Assembly: GCA_937910385.1 (NCBI GenBank)
Contig: CALEPT010000083.1
Span: 1 to 42,376 of the forward strand
Source of the DNA: an uncultured Ruminococcus sp.
GTDB lineage: Bacteria; Bacillota; Clostridia; Oscillospirales; Ruminococcaceae
Reading direction: 5' to 3'
DNA: 42,376 nt
Part shown: positions 1 through 7,539 of the stretch, one piece after another
Layout of the letters: the number at the start of each line of letters is the position of its first letter
Position numbering within the stretch: the first letter of the stretch is position 1
Made by a program: the position numbers and the translations under genes
The notes under the pieces: generated by a model
What the model saw: only the letters and a program-made list of their open reading frames with translations
What the model was told of the DNA's origin: nothing
Databases searched by the model: none

Positions 1-4
1 CCAC

Positions 5-117
5 AAAGCCGCTTTGCGGCTTTGAAGAGGCAGTATAAACGGAGCGCTTACGGCGCAATGCGCCGTAAGCCGTCACAGACGGCGGATTGCAAAATATCTT
101 AATGGATATTTTGCAAT
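5..117. repeat. Cluster of four consecutive inverted repeats upstream of thrS
   Basis: Four inverted repeats follow one another in 113 bases. They are AAAGCCGC/GCGGCTTT at 5-23; a 12-bp arm palindrome starting GCTTACGGCG at 46-70; GCCGTC/GACGGC at 69-83; and a 13-bp perfect stem ATTGCAAAATATC/GATATTTTGCAAT at 86-117 with a 6-base loop. The last ends 29 bases before the thrS start codon. The first could be the terminator of a gene left of the window. The rest are not followed by T-tracts and show no T-box signature. Function unknown; they could be leader structures or mobile intergenic repeats. Confidence 0.75.
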
Positions 118-146
118 AGCGCGGAGTATATAAAGGAGAAATAATT

Positions 147-2093
147 ATGATTAAACTGACATTAAAGGACGGCAGCGTCCGCGAGATCGAGTCCGCACAG
201 CCTGCTGCGGAGATAATCAAGGGAATAGGTATGGGACTTTACAAGGCAGCCTGCTGCGTAAAGATAAACGGAGAGGTCAAGGATCTGCGCACCGTTATCA
301 ACAGTGACTGCGAGTTTGAGGTCTGCACATTCGACTCTATTGACGGCAAAAAGACATTCTGGCACACCGCCTCTCACATTCTCGCTCAGGCAGTAAAGAG
401 GCTATACCCTAATGCAAAGCTCGCTATCGGTCCCGCTATCGACAACGGCTTCTACTACGACTTTGATCTCGAAAAGCCGTTCACTCCGGAGGAGCTTGAA
501 AAAATAGAAGCCGAGATGAAGAAGATAGTCAAAGAAGGACTCCCTCTTGAACAGTTCGAGCTCTCCCCCGAGGAAGCTATCGCTAAGCTGAAGGAAATGG
601 ACGAGCCCTATAAGGTCGAGCTCTGTGAGGAGCACGTAGGCAAGGGCGAGCCTATCTCATTCTATAAGCAGGGAGAGTTCGTCGATCTCTGCGCAGGTCC
701 TCACCTTATGACTACAGCTCCCGTCAAAGCATTCAAGCTGCTCTCATGCACAGGCGCTTACTGGAGAGGCAGCGAGAAGAACAAAATGCTGTCGCGCGTA
801 TACGCTACGGCTTACCCCAAGGCTGCTGAGCTGGAGGAGGACATCAAGCAGCGCGAAGAGGCTAAGCTGCGCGACCATAACAAGCTGGGTCGCGAACTCG
901 AATATTTCACGACAGTTGACGTTATCGGACAGGGACTCCCTGTTATCCTCCCCAAGGGTGCAAGAGTTATCCAGACTCTCCAGCGCTGGGTAGAGGACGT
1001 TGAACAGAAGCACGGCTATCTCCTCACAAAGACTCCGTTCTTCGCAAAGAGAGAGTTCTTCAAGATATCCGGTCACTGGGATCACTACCTCGACGGAATG
1101 TTCATTATGGGCGACCCCTACGACGAAGAAAAGGAATGCTTCGCACTGCGCCCGATGACCTGTCCTTTCCAGTATCAGGTATTCCTAAACAGACAGCGCT
1201 CTTACCGCGACCTTCCCATGAGGCTCGGCGAGACCTCCACCCTCTTCCGCAAGGAAGACAGCGGTGAAATGCACGGCCTTATCCGCGTGCGTCAGTTCAC
1301 TATATCCGAGGGACATCTCGTGCTCCGTCCCGATCAGCTTGAACAGGAATTTGCTGACTGTCTCGCACTCGCTAAGGAAATGCTCGGTACTGTAGGGCTC
1401 CTTGAGGACTGCACCTTCCGCTTCTCTCAGTGGGATCCGGCAAATCCAAAGAACAAGTACGAGGGTACTAAGGAGCAGTGGGATTACGCTCAGGAGGTAA
1501 TGGGCAAGATCCTCGACCACCTCGGACTCGATTATACTATCGGCATCGACGAAGCTGCATTCTATGGTCCTAAACTGGATATCCAGTACAAGAACGTTTA
1601 TGGCAAAGAGGATACACTCGTTACCATTCAGATAGATATGCTCCTCGCTGAGCGCTTCGGCATGGAATACGTCGATGTTGACGGCTCGAAGAAGCGTCCT
1701 TACATCATTCACAGAACCTCTCTCGGCTGTTATGAGAGAACTCTCGCATACATGATAGAGAAGTACGCTGGCGCAATGCCTCTGTGGGTAGCTCCCGAAC
1801 AGGTAAGGATAATCCCGGTTGCGGACCGCCACATCGAATACTGCCAAGAGCTTCTTTCAAAACTTGAAGCTGCGGGCATACGTGCTTCTATAGATGACAG
1901 AGCCGAAAAGGTCGGCAAGAAGGTACGTGACGCAAGACTCGAAAAGCTCCCCGTTTGGGTAACTGTCGGCGACAAGGAGCTTGAGGGAGAAACAGTCTCA
2001 GTAAGCTCGCGCCGCGAAGGAGATCTCGGCTCAATGACTCAGGCAGACCTGCTTGCCAAACTTATTGACGATATCGCAAAAAAGGTAAGATAA
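147..2093 (+). CDS. thrS: Threonine--tRNA ligase
   Basis: Cytosolic class II aminoacyl-tRNA synthetase that charges tRNA-Thr. Its 648 residues match the usual length. In order: an N-terminal TGS domain (about 1-60), the editing domain with HTASH and the CAGPH motif (about residues 75-190), the class II catalytic core (about 240-530) and an anticodon-binding domain at the C terminus. The zinc ligands of the ThrRS active site appear present: the Cys of RPMTCPFQ, the His of SEGH and the His of IIHRTSLG. The core sequence (MTCPFQ, FTISEGH) belongs to a variant ThrRS subtype rather than the E. coli form (MNCPGH, DDAH). The start is the ATG after AAAGGAG. No T-box leader is visible in the 146 upstream bases, which instead hold a hairpin cluster. 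The next gene follows after 24 bases. Confidence 0.97.
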   Translation: MIKLTLKDGSVREIESAQPAAEIIKGIGMGLYKAACCVKINGEVKDLRTVINSDCEFEVCTFDSIDGKKTFWHTASHILAQAVKRLYPNAKLAIGPAIDNGFYYDFDLEKPFTPEELEKIEAEMKKIVKEGLPLEQFELSPEEAIAKLKEMDEPYKVELCEEHVGKGEPISFYKQGEFVDLCAGPHLMTTAPVKAFKLLSCTGAYWRGSEKNKMLSRVYATAYPKAAELEEDIKQREEAKLRDHNKLGRELEYFTTVDVIGQGLPVILPKGARVIQTLQRWVEDVEQKHGYLLTKTPFFAKREFFKISGHWDHYLDGMFIMGDPYDEEKECFALRPMTCPFQYQVFLNRQRSYRDLPMRLGETSTLFRKEDSGEMHGLIRVRQFTISEGHLVLRPDQLEQEFADCLALAKEMLGTVGLLEDCTFRFSQWDPANPKNKYEGTKEQWDYAQEVMGKILDHLGLDYTIGIDEAAFYGPKLDIQYKNVYGKEDTLVTIQIDMLLAERFGMEYVDVDGSKKRPYIIHRTSLGCYERTLAYMIEKYAGAMPLWVAPEQVRIIPVADRHIEYCQELLSKLEAAGIRASIDDRAEKVGKKVRDARLEKLPVWVTVGDKELEGETVSVSSRREGDLGSMTQADLLAKLIDDIAKKVR

Positions 2094-2117
2094 TTTCCTT
2101 AAAAAAGGAGGCATAAA

Positions 2118-2849
2118 ATGTCTTCACTCGAATACCTCAGAGAATTCAACCTGCCGTCTGTCATCATAAGGCTTGTCCTCGCGCTCGTTTCAGGAGAAGT
2201 TATCGGCTTCGGCAGGTCACAGAAGCACTGTAACGCCGGTATGCGCACGTATATGCTCACCAGTATCGGTGCTGCATTGACAATACTTATATCCATGTAT
2301 GAATATCAGATGCTCTGTGAACAATGGGCTTTTGCGGCGGAATATTCGGAGATAAAATTCGACGGCACACGCTTTTCGGCACAGGTAATAAACGGCATAG
2401 GCTTCCTCGCAGCGGGTACTATCATAGGTATCTCTCATCAGCAGGTTTCCGGACTGACTACCGCGATCGGTCTTTTTGCCGCAGCCTGTCTGGGTATAGC
2501 GGCCGGCTCGGGCTTCTACGAATGTGTCATAATCTCAGATATACTCATAATCATCTCGATGGAAGTCCTTCAGCCGCTGGAAATCGCTTTTAAGCGAAAG
2601 CTCCGCTACATAACGCTATTTGTGGAGTTCGACAGTATCGACGACTTTGATGTGATAAAACGTACTATAGCCGAAGAGGGCGCTCATATCTTTGACGCCG
2701 ATATAGAAAACTCAAAGCGTGAGATCGATAAATTCCCTTCCGCTATTATTACTATCAGACTCAGCGATGAAAAACCTTCACACTCACAAATGCTCTCCAC
2801 CGTTGCCGTACTGAACTGTGTATATTCGGTTCAGGAGCTCATATCGTAA
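2118..2849 (+). CDS. MgtC/SapB-family membrane protein, divergent copy
   Basis: A 243-residue membrane protein of the MgtC/SapB family: about four hydrophobic segments in residues 15-150 and a soluble C-terminal domain (about 155-243). Family signatures are visible: AGMRTYMLTSIGA, NGIGFLAAGTII and GLTTAIGLFAA. The usual GxER motif after the first helix reads GFGRS here, so the conserved acidic residue is missing, and the usual Trp of GLTTAAxxW is Phe. The 11-base gap to a second, more canonical copy suggests an operon. MgtC proteins are linked to Mg2+ stress and virulence in other bacteria; the role here is unknown. The start follows AAAAAAGGAGGC. It may be cotranscribed with thrS, since I see no terminator between them. 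Confidence 0.88.
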   Translation: MSSLEYLREFNLPSVIIRLVLALVSGEVIGFGRSQKHCNAGMRTYMLTSIGAALTILISMYEYQMLCEQWAFAAEYSEIKFDGTRFSAQVINGIGFLAAGTIIGISHQQVSGLTTAIGLFAAACLGIAAGSGFYECVIISDILIIISMEVLQPLEIAFKRKLRYITLFVEFDSIDDFDVIKRTIAEEGAHIFDADIENSKREIDKFPSAIITIRLSDEKPSHSQMLSTVAVLNCVYSVQELIS

Positions 2850-2860
2850 AGGAGTCTGTT

Positions 2861-3595
2861 ATGCTTTCTATCCTTGATAAACTAAGGGACATAAACCTGC
2901 TCTCGGTAACATTTCGCCTTATCGCAGCTTTCATTATAGGTGCGGCGATAGGTATTGAACGCTCATACAAGAACAGACCGGCAGGCTTCAGAACTCATAT
3001 ACTCGTTTGTATCGGCGCAACCATTGCTTCTATGACAGGTATCTATCTATATCTGAATGCTCACCTTCCCACCGATATTTCCCGTATAGGCGCACAGGTC
3101 GTTCCGGGACTCGGCTTTATCGGCGGAGGTACTATCATAGTTACTAAAAACAACAAGATAAAGGGACTCACTACCGCCGCGGGACTTTGGGCGTGCGGTA
3201 TAATCGGTCTTGCGATAGGCGCAGGCTTCTATGAGGGAGCGATCATATCCGCCGTATTGGTACTCGCCGCCGAAACGTGCTTCAACAACGTCCGTCATCT
3301 TTTCCAGAGAGCTCCGGATTTTCAGATAGTTCTCAGCTATCAGAACAAAACCTCTCTTGACCATGTTCTCAGATATTGCAAAAATAACAGGCTTGCTATT
3401 GCAAATCTTCAGGTAACCGGTACAAACGATTCACAAAATTCTCTATATTCCGCAATAATAACACTGCGTCCCCGTAAGGCTCTGATCGACAAACAGGCAC
3501 TTCTGGAGCACATTCGCGTAACCGTCGGAGTGATCTCTGTAAGCGAGGTCGAGCAATCTGAAAAAATTACATTCAAAATAACATCACATGAATAA
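2861..3595 (+). CDS. MgtC/SapB-family membrane protein, canonical copy
   Basis: A 244-residue paralogue of the preceding gene with the same layout: a hydrophobic N-terminal half with about four membrane segments and a soluble C-terminal domain from about residue 155. It keeps the family consensus: GIERSYKNRPAGFRTHILVCIGA-like segment near residue 30, PGLGFIGGGTII, and GLTTAAGLWACGIIGLAIGAGFY. The tandem arrangement implies duplication followed by divergence of the first copy, and the two may form a hetero-oligomer (inference). The start is an ATG after AAAGGAG. Transcription ends at the two-way terminator 26 bases downstream. Confidence 0.9.
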   Translation: MLSILDKLRDINLLSVTFRLIAAFIIGAAIGIERSYKNRPAGFRTHILVCIGATIASMTGIYLYLNAHLPTDISRIGAQVVPGLGFIGGGTIIVTKNNKIKGLTTAAGLWACGIIGLAIGAGFYEGAIISAVLVLAAETCFNNVRHLFQRAPDFQIVLSYQNKTSLDHVLRYCKNNRLAIANLQVTGTNDSQNSLYSAIITLRPRKALIDKQALLEHIRVTVGVISVSEVEQSEKITFKITSHE

Positions 3596-3620
3596 TAACA
3601 TCAACGTTTCAGGCATTAGT

Positions 3621-3650
3621 AAAAAACGGGACTTTACGGTCCCGTTTTTT
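3621..3650. terminator. Bidirectional intrinsic terminator between mgtC-like gene and ligA
   Basis: Arms AAAAAACGGGAC and GTCCCGTTTTTT with a 6-base loop give a 12-bp stem flanked by A and T runs, so it can end transcription from both sides. It lies between two converging genes. Confidence 0.93.
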
Positions 3651-3656
3651 ATATTT

Positions 3657-5600
3657 TTATACCATTTTCCTGAATTCTTCTTCTGATATCACCGGTATAC
3701 CGAGAGATCTCGCAGTCTTGTTTTTGGTGGAACCAGAAAGCGTATCGTTATTGATGAGGTAATCTGTCTTGGACGAGACCGCCGAAGCAACACGTCCGCC
3801 GTTTGCTTCAATATAGGCTTTGAGCTCGTTTCTGTTTTTCCAGATGTGTACCGAGCCCGTTATGACGAAGCTCTTTCCTGCGATAGCGGACTCGAAGCTG
3901 ATCTGCTCGGGTAAAGCTATATCAAGCTCCGCAACAAGTCTGCGGTACTCCGACAGCTTTGTCTCATCGGCGAAAAATCTAATGTATTCGCCTGCGAGCA
4001 CTTCGCCTATTCCGTCTATCGCCGTGAGCTCATCGGCGGTCAGTCGCTCTAAAGCCTCGGGAGTCGTGTATTCCGCACAAATTAGCCTCGCCGCAGCTCT
4101 GCCTATATTCGGTATTCCCAGTGCATAGAGCACCCGACTGAGCTCGGTATGGCGAGAAGACTCTATCGCCTCCTGCATTTTCTGATAGGACTTTTCACCA
4201 AAGCCTTCGAGCGATACTATCCTTTCTTTATGGTCATCAAGATGATAGAAATCACGGAACTCCCTGACAAAGCCCTCGGATACGAGAACCTCTATCGTAG
4301 CTGTTGACATTCCCACGATATTCATAGCGTCCCTGCCGACAAAATGCTCAAATTTGCCGATATGTTTCGCGGCACACTCGGGATTTCCGCAGACAAGCGT
4401 TTCCACATCGTCATCTGAGATCCTTATCTCGGTCTTTCCCCCGCACACGGGACACACGGCAGGTATCTCCAAAGATCCCGAGCATGTCTTGTTTTCAAGT
4501 ACCTGCGGGATTATCATGTTCGCTTTGAAAATAGTAAGCGTATCGCCTATGCCGAGACGAAGCTGCTTCACTATGCTCAGATTGTGAACAAGTGCGCGCG
4601 AGACCGTCGTCCCCTCTAATTCCACGGGATCGAACAGAGCGATAGGATTGAGCAGACCTGTTCTGCTTGCCGACCACTCCACCTCTCTCAGCGTAGTATC
4701 TGCGGTCTCATCGCGCCACTTGAACGCGATACCGTTTCTCGGCGCGTGGGAGGTCTGTCCGAGACTTAGCCCGTACTCCACATCATCAAAGGTGAGCACA
4801 AGCCCGTCGGACGGGAACTCATTCTTGGTTATCGCGGACTCGAACTCCATAACCGATTCCTCTATATTTTTACTGTCAACAAGCCTCCCCTGAACGGTCT
4901 GAAAACCGAGCGATGCAAGCCATTCAAGCCGCTTTGAGAAGGAATTTTCCTCATAGCCGTGTGCAGAGACGAGGTTGAACGCGAAAAAGTTCACATTTCT
5001 CTCCGCGGTCACGCGCGAATCGAGATTGCGGACTGTTCCCACGCAGAGATTACGCGGATTTTTGTATTTCGCCCCTTCGTCGGTCTCGGCATTAACACGC
5101 TCAAAATCACAGTACTTCATCAGCGATTCACCGCGCACCACGAGCTCTCCTTTGAACGGAACAGCCGACGGTATACCAATAATATGACGCGCATTTGCCG
5201 TTATGTCCTCACCTATTTCACCGTTTCCGCGCGTGACCGCCTGTACGAGTTCTCCGCCCGAATAGGTCAGCACGAGCGTGAGCCCGTCGAGCTTCCAGCT
5301 AAGGAATCCCACTCTGTCGCCAAGCCAGCTCTTCAGCTCATCAACGCTCTTGGTTTTTTCGAGCGACAGCATACGCGAGGCATGGCGGACTTTTTTCAGT
5401 GACGAAGCGACCTCATATCCAACCTGCTGAGTGCGGCTGCCGTTGAGGATAACGCCCGTCTCGCGCTCAAGGGATTCGAGTTCGTCATAGAGTGCATCGT
5501 ATTCGTGGTCGGACATTATCTCTGTTCCTGTATTGTAATATGCATCGGAAGCCCTCGCGAGCATAGCGTTCAGCTCCCTCATTCTCTCGATCTTATCCAT
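3657..5600 (-). CDS. ligA: NAD-dependent DNA ligase, divergent LigA
   Basis: Seals nicks in DNA using NAD+. Its 647 residues are slightly shorter than typical LigA (about 670). Domains: Ia/adenylation (about 1-310) with the nucleotide-binding lysine K103 in SWKLDGL and TRGNGEIGEDIT; an OB fold with RTGLLNP and IIPQV; a four-Cys zinc finger (CPVC and CGNPEC); helix-hairpin-helix repeats; and a complete C-terminal BRCT (about 570-647). Several consensus positions differ from classical LigA: EPKIDG is SWKLDG, NPRNAAAGSLRQ is NPRNLCVGTVRN, and the lysine of DGVVxK is T270 (DGLVLT); K294 of AFKW is kept. It may be a lineage variant or a second ligase. It is transcribed alone from the promoter at 5643-5671, diverging from the thiamine operon. 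The start follows AGGAG. Confidence 0.93.
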   Translation of the reverse strand: MDKIERMRELNAMLARASDAYYNTGTEIMSDHEYDALYDELESLERETGVILNGSRTQQVGYEVASSLKKVRHASRMLSLEKTKSVDELKSWLGDRVGFLSWKLDGLTLVLTYSGGELVQAVTRGNGEIGEDITANARHIIGIPSAVPFKGELVVRGESLMKYCDFERVNAETDEGAKYKNPRNLCVGTVRNLDSRVTAERNVNFFAFNLVSAHGYEENSFSKRLEWLASLGFQTVQGRLVDSKNIEESVMEFESAITKNEFPSDGLVLTFDDVEYGLSLGQTSHAPRNGIAFKWRDETADTTLREVEWSASRTGLLNPIALFDPVELEGTTVSRALVHNLSIVKQLRLGIGDTLTIFKANMIIPQVLENKTCSGSLEIPAVCPVCGGKTEIRISDDDVETLVCGNPECAAKHIGKFEHFVGRDAMNIVGMSTATIEVLVSEGFVREFRDFYHLDDHKERIVSLEGFGEKSYQKMQEAIESSRHTELSRVLYALGIPNIGRAAARLICAEYTTPEALERLTADELTAIDGIGEVLAGEYIRFFADETKLSEYRRLVAELDIALPEQISFESAIAGKSFVITGSVHIWKNRNELKAYIEANGGRVASAVSSKTDYLINNDTLSGSTKNKTARSLGIPVISEEEFRKMV

Positions 5601-5642
5601 AAAATACTCCTAAGAATCATCAGAACTTTTTCTCACCATACT

Positions 5643-5671
5643 ATTATACAGCAATATCTTGCTAACGTCAA
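5643..5671 (-). promoter_or_regulatory. SigA-type promoter of ligA
   Basis: On the minus strand TTGACG, a 17-base spacer, then TATAAT. The -10 box lies about 43 bases before the ligA start codon. Confidence 0.82.
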
Positions 5672-5757
5672 TATCGGTTTTGTTCTGCGTCATATACGTT
5701 AACACGTATTTTTCACACAAGTTTCACCATTTAAACACTTGAATGAGCTATCATATT

Positions 5758-5848
5758 TTTATGGGGAGCCGCAGAAGCAGCTGAGAGGGGACTGGTACTG
5801 TCCCGACCCGTAACCTGATTTGGATAATGCCAACGTAGGGATATATCG
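5758..5848 (+). ncRNA. TPP riboswitch (THI element)
   Basis: The conserved core is present in order: GGGGAGC, GCTGAGAGG, GACCCGTAACCTGAT, TGGATAATGCCA and CGTAGGGA. This is the thiamine pyrophosphate aptamer, and it sits directly before the thiamine operon. Together with the terminator at 5857-5893 it should switch the operon off at the level of transcription when TPP is plentiful. I could not place a convincing -35 box for the operon; TATCAT at 5749-5754 may be its -10. The 311-base stretch 5601-5911 thus holds the ligA promoter, a small inverted repeat (5695-5708), this riboswitch and its terminator. Confidence 0.97.
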
Positions 5849-5856
5849 TTGCTCGT

Positions 5857-5893
5857 CTGCGGATGTACCGGCTTGGTATATCCGCAGTTTTTG
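5857..5893 (+). terminator. Expression-platform terminator of the TPP riboswitch
   Basis: CTGCGGATGTACC and GGTATATCCGCAG form a 13-bp stem (one G-T pair) with a GGCTT loop, followed by TTTTTG. It lies 9 bases after the aptamer and ends 18 bases before thiS. Confidence 0.93.
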
Positions 5894-5911
5894 TTAAAAG
5901 GGTGATATCTT

Positions 5912-6106
5912 ATGGTAACAGTAAACGGCAAAGAGCTTGATGTTTCGGGAAAAACCGTCTCTGAGCTCCTTGAAATGGAGAACTATTCCCCCGTTCAGGT
6001 GGCAGTGGAGCTTAACTACGAGATCCTGCCAAAGGCGAAGTACGTACAGACGATACTCAAAGACTGTGACATCGTAGAGATCGTGCGTTTCGTGGGCGGA
6101 GGCTGA
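5912..6106 (+). CDS. thiS: Sulfur carrier protein ThiS
   Basis: A 64-residue ubiquitin-like protein that carries sulfur as a C-terminal thiocarboxylate for thiazole formation. It ends in the required Gly-Gly (VRFVGGG) and begins with the typical MVTVNGK strand. It is adenylated by ThiF, encoded one base downstream, and its sulfur is used by ThiG. It is the first gene of the riboswitch-controlled operon; the start follows AAAAGGGTGA. Confidence 0.96.
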   Translation: MVTVNGKELDVSGKTVSELLEMENYSPVQVAVELNYEILPKAKYVQTILKDCDIVEIVRFVGGG

Positions 6107-6107
6107 T

Positions 6108-6743
6108 ATGATACCGACAAAGGAAGAAATGTACCGGGCTTTAGCGGAGCGTCACGGTGAGGAGCTGCAAAAAAAATTTGCAAAAGCCTCAGTGGCAATA
6201 TGCGGACTCGGCGGACTCGGCTCCAATATCGCCGTTCACCTTGCACGCGCAGGAGTTGGCTCGCTGCACCTTATGGACTTCGACACAGTGGACATCTCGA
6301 ACCTCAACCGACAGCAGTACTTCCCTGCTCAGCTCGGACAGTTCAAGACCACTGCACTTGCCGATACACTGCGTCAGATTGCTCCTTACTGTGATATCAG
6401 AACAGACTGCATAAAGCTCACCGAGGAAAATATCCCAACGCTTTTGTGCAGCGAAGAGATAGTCTGCGAAGCGTTCGACAGAGCCGATCAGAAGGCAATG
6501 CTCGTAAACTGCGTGCTGGAAAAGCTCCACGAAAAATACCTCGTCGCCGCCTCTGGAATGGCGGGTCTCGGCTCTGCCAATGAGATAAAAACACGCATGA
6601 TAACTTCTCGTTTCTATCTTTGCGGCGACGGTAAAAGCGATGTAAACGACGGACTCGGGCTCGTTTCCTCGAGGGTAGCGATCTGCGCGGCTCATCAGGC
6701 AAATACAGTTCTGCGGATAATTGCGGGACAATTCGATTGTTAA
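6108..6743 (+). CDS. thiF: ThiS adenylyltransferase ThiF (short form)
   Basis: E1-like enzyme that adenylates the C terminus of ThiS with ATP. The Rossmann motif GLGGLGSN is at about residues 34-41, followed by DFDTVDISNLNRQQY, the nucleotide-binding segment of ThiF/MoeB proteins. Its 211 residues place it in the short ThiF family common in Clostridia, which lacks the CxxC zinc motifs of MoeB. The start codon comes one base after thiS, so translation is probably coupled. The sulfur donor is not encoded in the window. Confidence 0.94.
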   Translation: MIPTKEEMYRALAERHGEELQKKFAKASVAICGLGGLGSNIAVHLARAGVGSLHLMDFDTVDISNLNRQQYFPAQLGQFKTTALADTLRQIAPYCDIRTDCIKLTEENIPTLLCSEEIVCEAFDRADQKAMLVNCVLEKLHEKYLVAASGMAGLGSANEIKTRMITSRFYLCGDGKSDVNDGLGLVSSRVAICAAHQANTVLRIIAGQFDC

Positions 6744-6755
6744 AGGAGATATATC

Positions 6756-7529
6756 ATGAACAACGACGACAAGCTTATTATAGGCGGTCACGAATTTAAT
6801 TCACGCTTTATACTCGGCTCGGGAAAGTATTCCCTCTCTCTCATAGAAGCAGCCGTGAAATATGCAGGCGCAGAGCTGATAACGCTCGCTGTAAGACGCG
6901 CCAACACAAAGGACAACGAAAATATACTCGATTATATCCCCAAGGGAGTGACTCTCCTGCCGAACACCTCGGGGGCGCGAAATGCAGAGGAGGCGGTGCG
7001 GATCGCCCGTCTCGCACGAGAGCTCGGCTGCGGAGATTTCGTAAAGATAGAAATTATGAGGGACACAAAGTACCTCCTCCCCGACAACGCCGAGACCGTA
7101 AAGGCTACCGAAATTCTCGCAAATGAGGGCTTCGTGGTCATGCCTTATATGTATCCCGACCTCAATACCGCTCGCGACCTCGTGAATGCAGGCGCTGCAA
7201 CGGTAATGCCGCTCGCTTCGCCTATCGGCTCGAATAAGGGACTTGCAACGAGAGATTTCATTCAGATACTCATTGACGAGATAGACCTGCCTATTATTGT
7301 AGATGCAGGTATCGGCAGACCCTCACAGGCTTGCGAGGCTATGGAAATGGGTGCAGCTGCTGTGATGTCCAACACTGCTCTTGCGACCGCAGGAGACCTG
7401 CCTACAATGGCAGAAGCGTTCAAAAAGGCTGTGGAAGCGGGAAGACAAGCGTATCTCTCGGGGCTCGGACGCGTTCTCGTCAGAGGAGCTTCGCCCTCTG
7501 ACACACTGACGGGCTTCCTGCACGACTGA
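6756..7529 (+). CDS. thiG: Thiazole synthase
   Basis: Forms the thiazole phosphate ring of thiamine from deoxyxylulose 5-phosphate, dehydroglycine and ThiS thiocarboxylate. The 257-residue TIM barrel shows FILGSGKY near the N terminus, the VKIEIMRDTKYLLPD segment that carries the Schiff-base lysine, VMPLASPIGSNKG, and the phosphate-binding end VDAGIGRPSQA. It is preceded by AAAGGAG and follows thiF by 12 bases. ThiH, next in the operon, supplies dehydroglycine. Confidence 0.97.
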   Translation: MNNDDKLIIGGHEFNSRFILGSGKYSLSLIEAAVKYAGAELITLAVRRANTKDNENILDYIPKGVTLLPNTSGARNAEEAVRIARLARELGCGDFVKIEIMRDTKYLLPDNAETVKATEILANEGFVVMPYMYPDLNTARDLVNAGAATVMPLASPIGSNKGLATRDFIQILIDEIDLPIIVDAGIGRPSQACEAMEMGAAAVMSNTALATAGDLPTMAEAFKKAVEAGRQAYLSGLGRVLVRGASPSDTLTGFLHD

Positions 7530-7539
7530 GGTGAGCGCT

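Noticed and set aside
5..117. CRISPR array or REP-type repeat family
   Set aside because: The stems differ from each other in sequence and there are no repeated units with spacers here or at 33061-33199.
1..146. T-box leader of thrS
   Set aside because: No specifier loop or T-box sequence is seen; the available bases are filled by unrelated hairpins.
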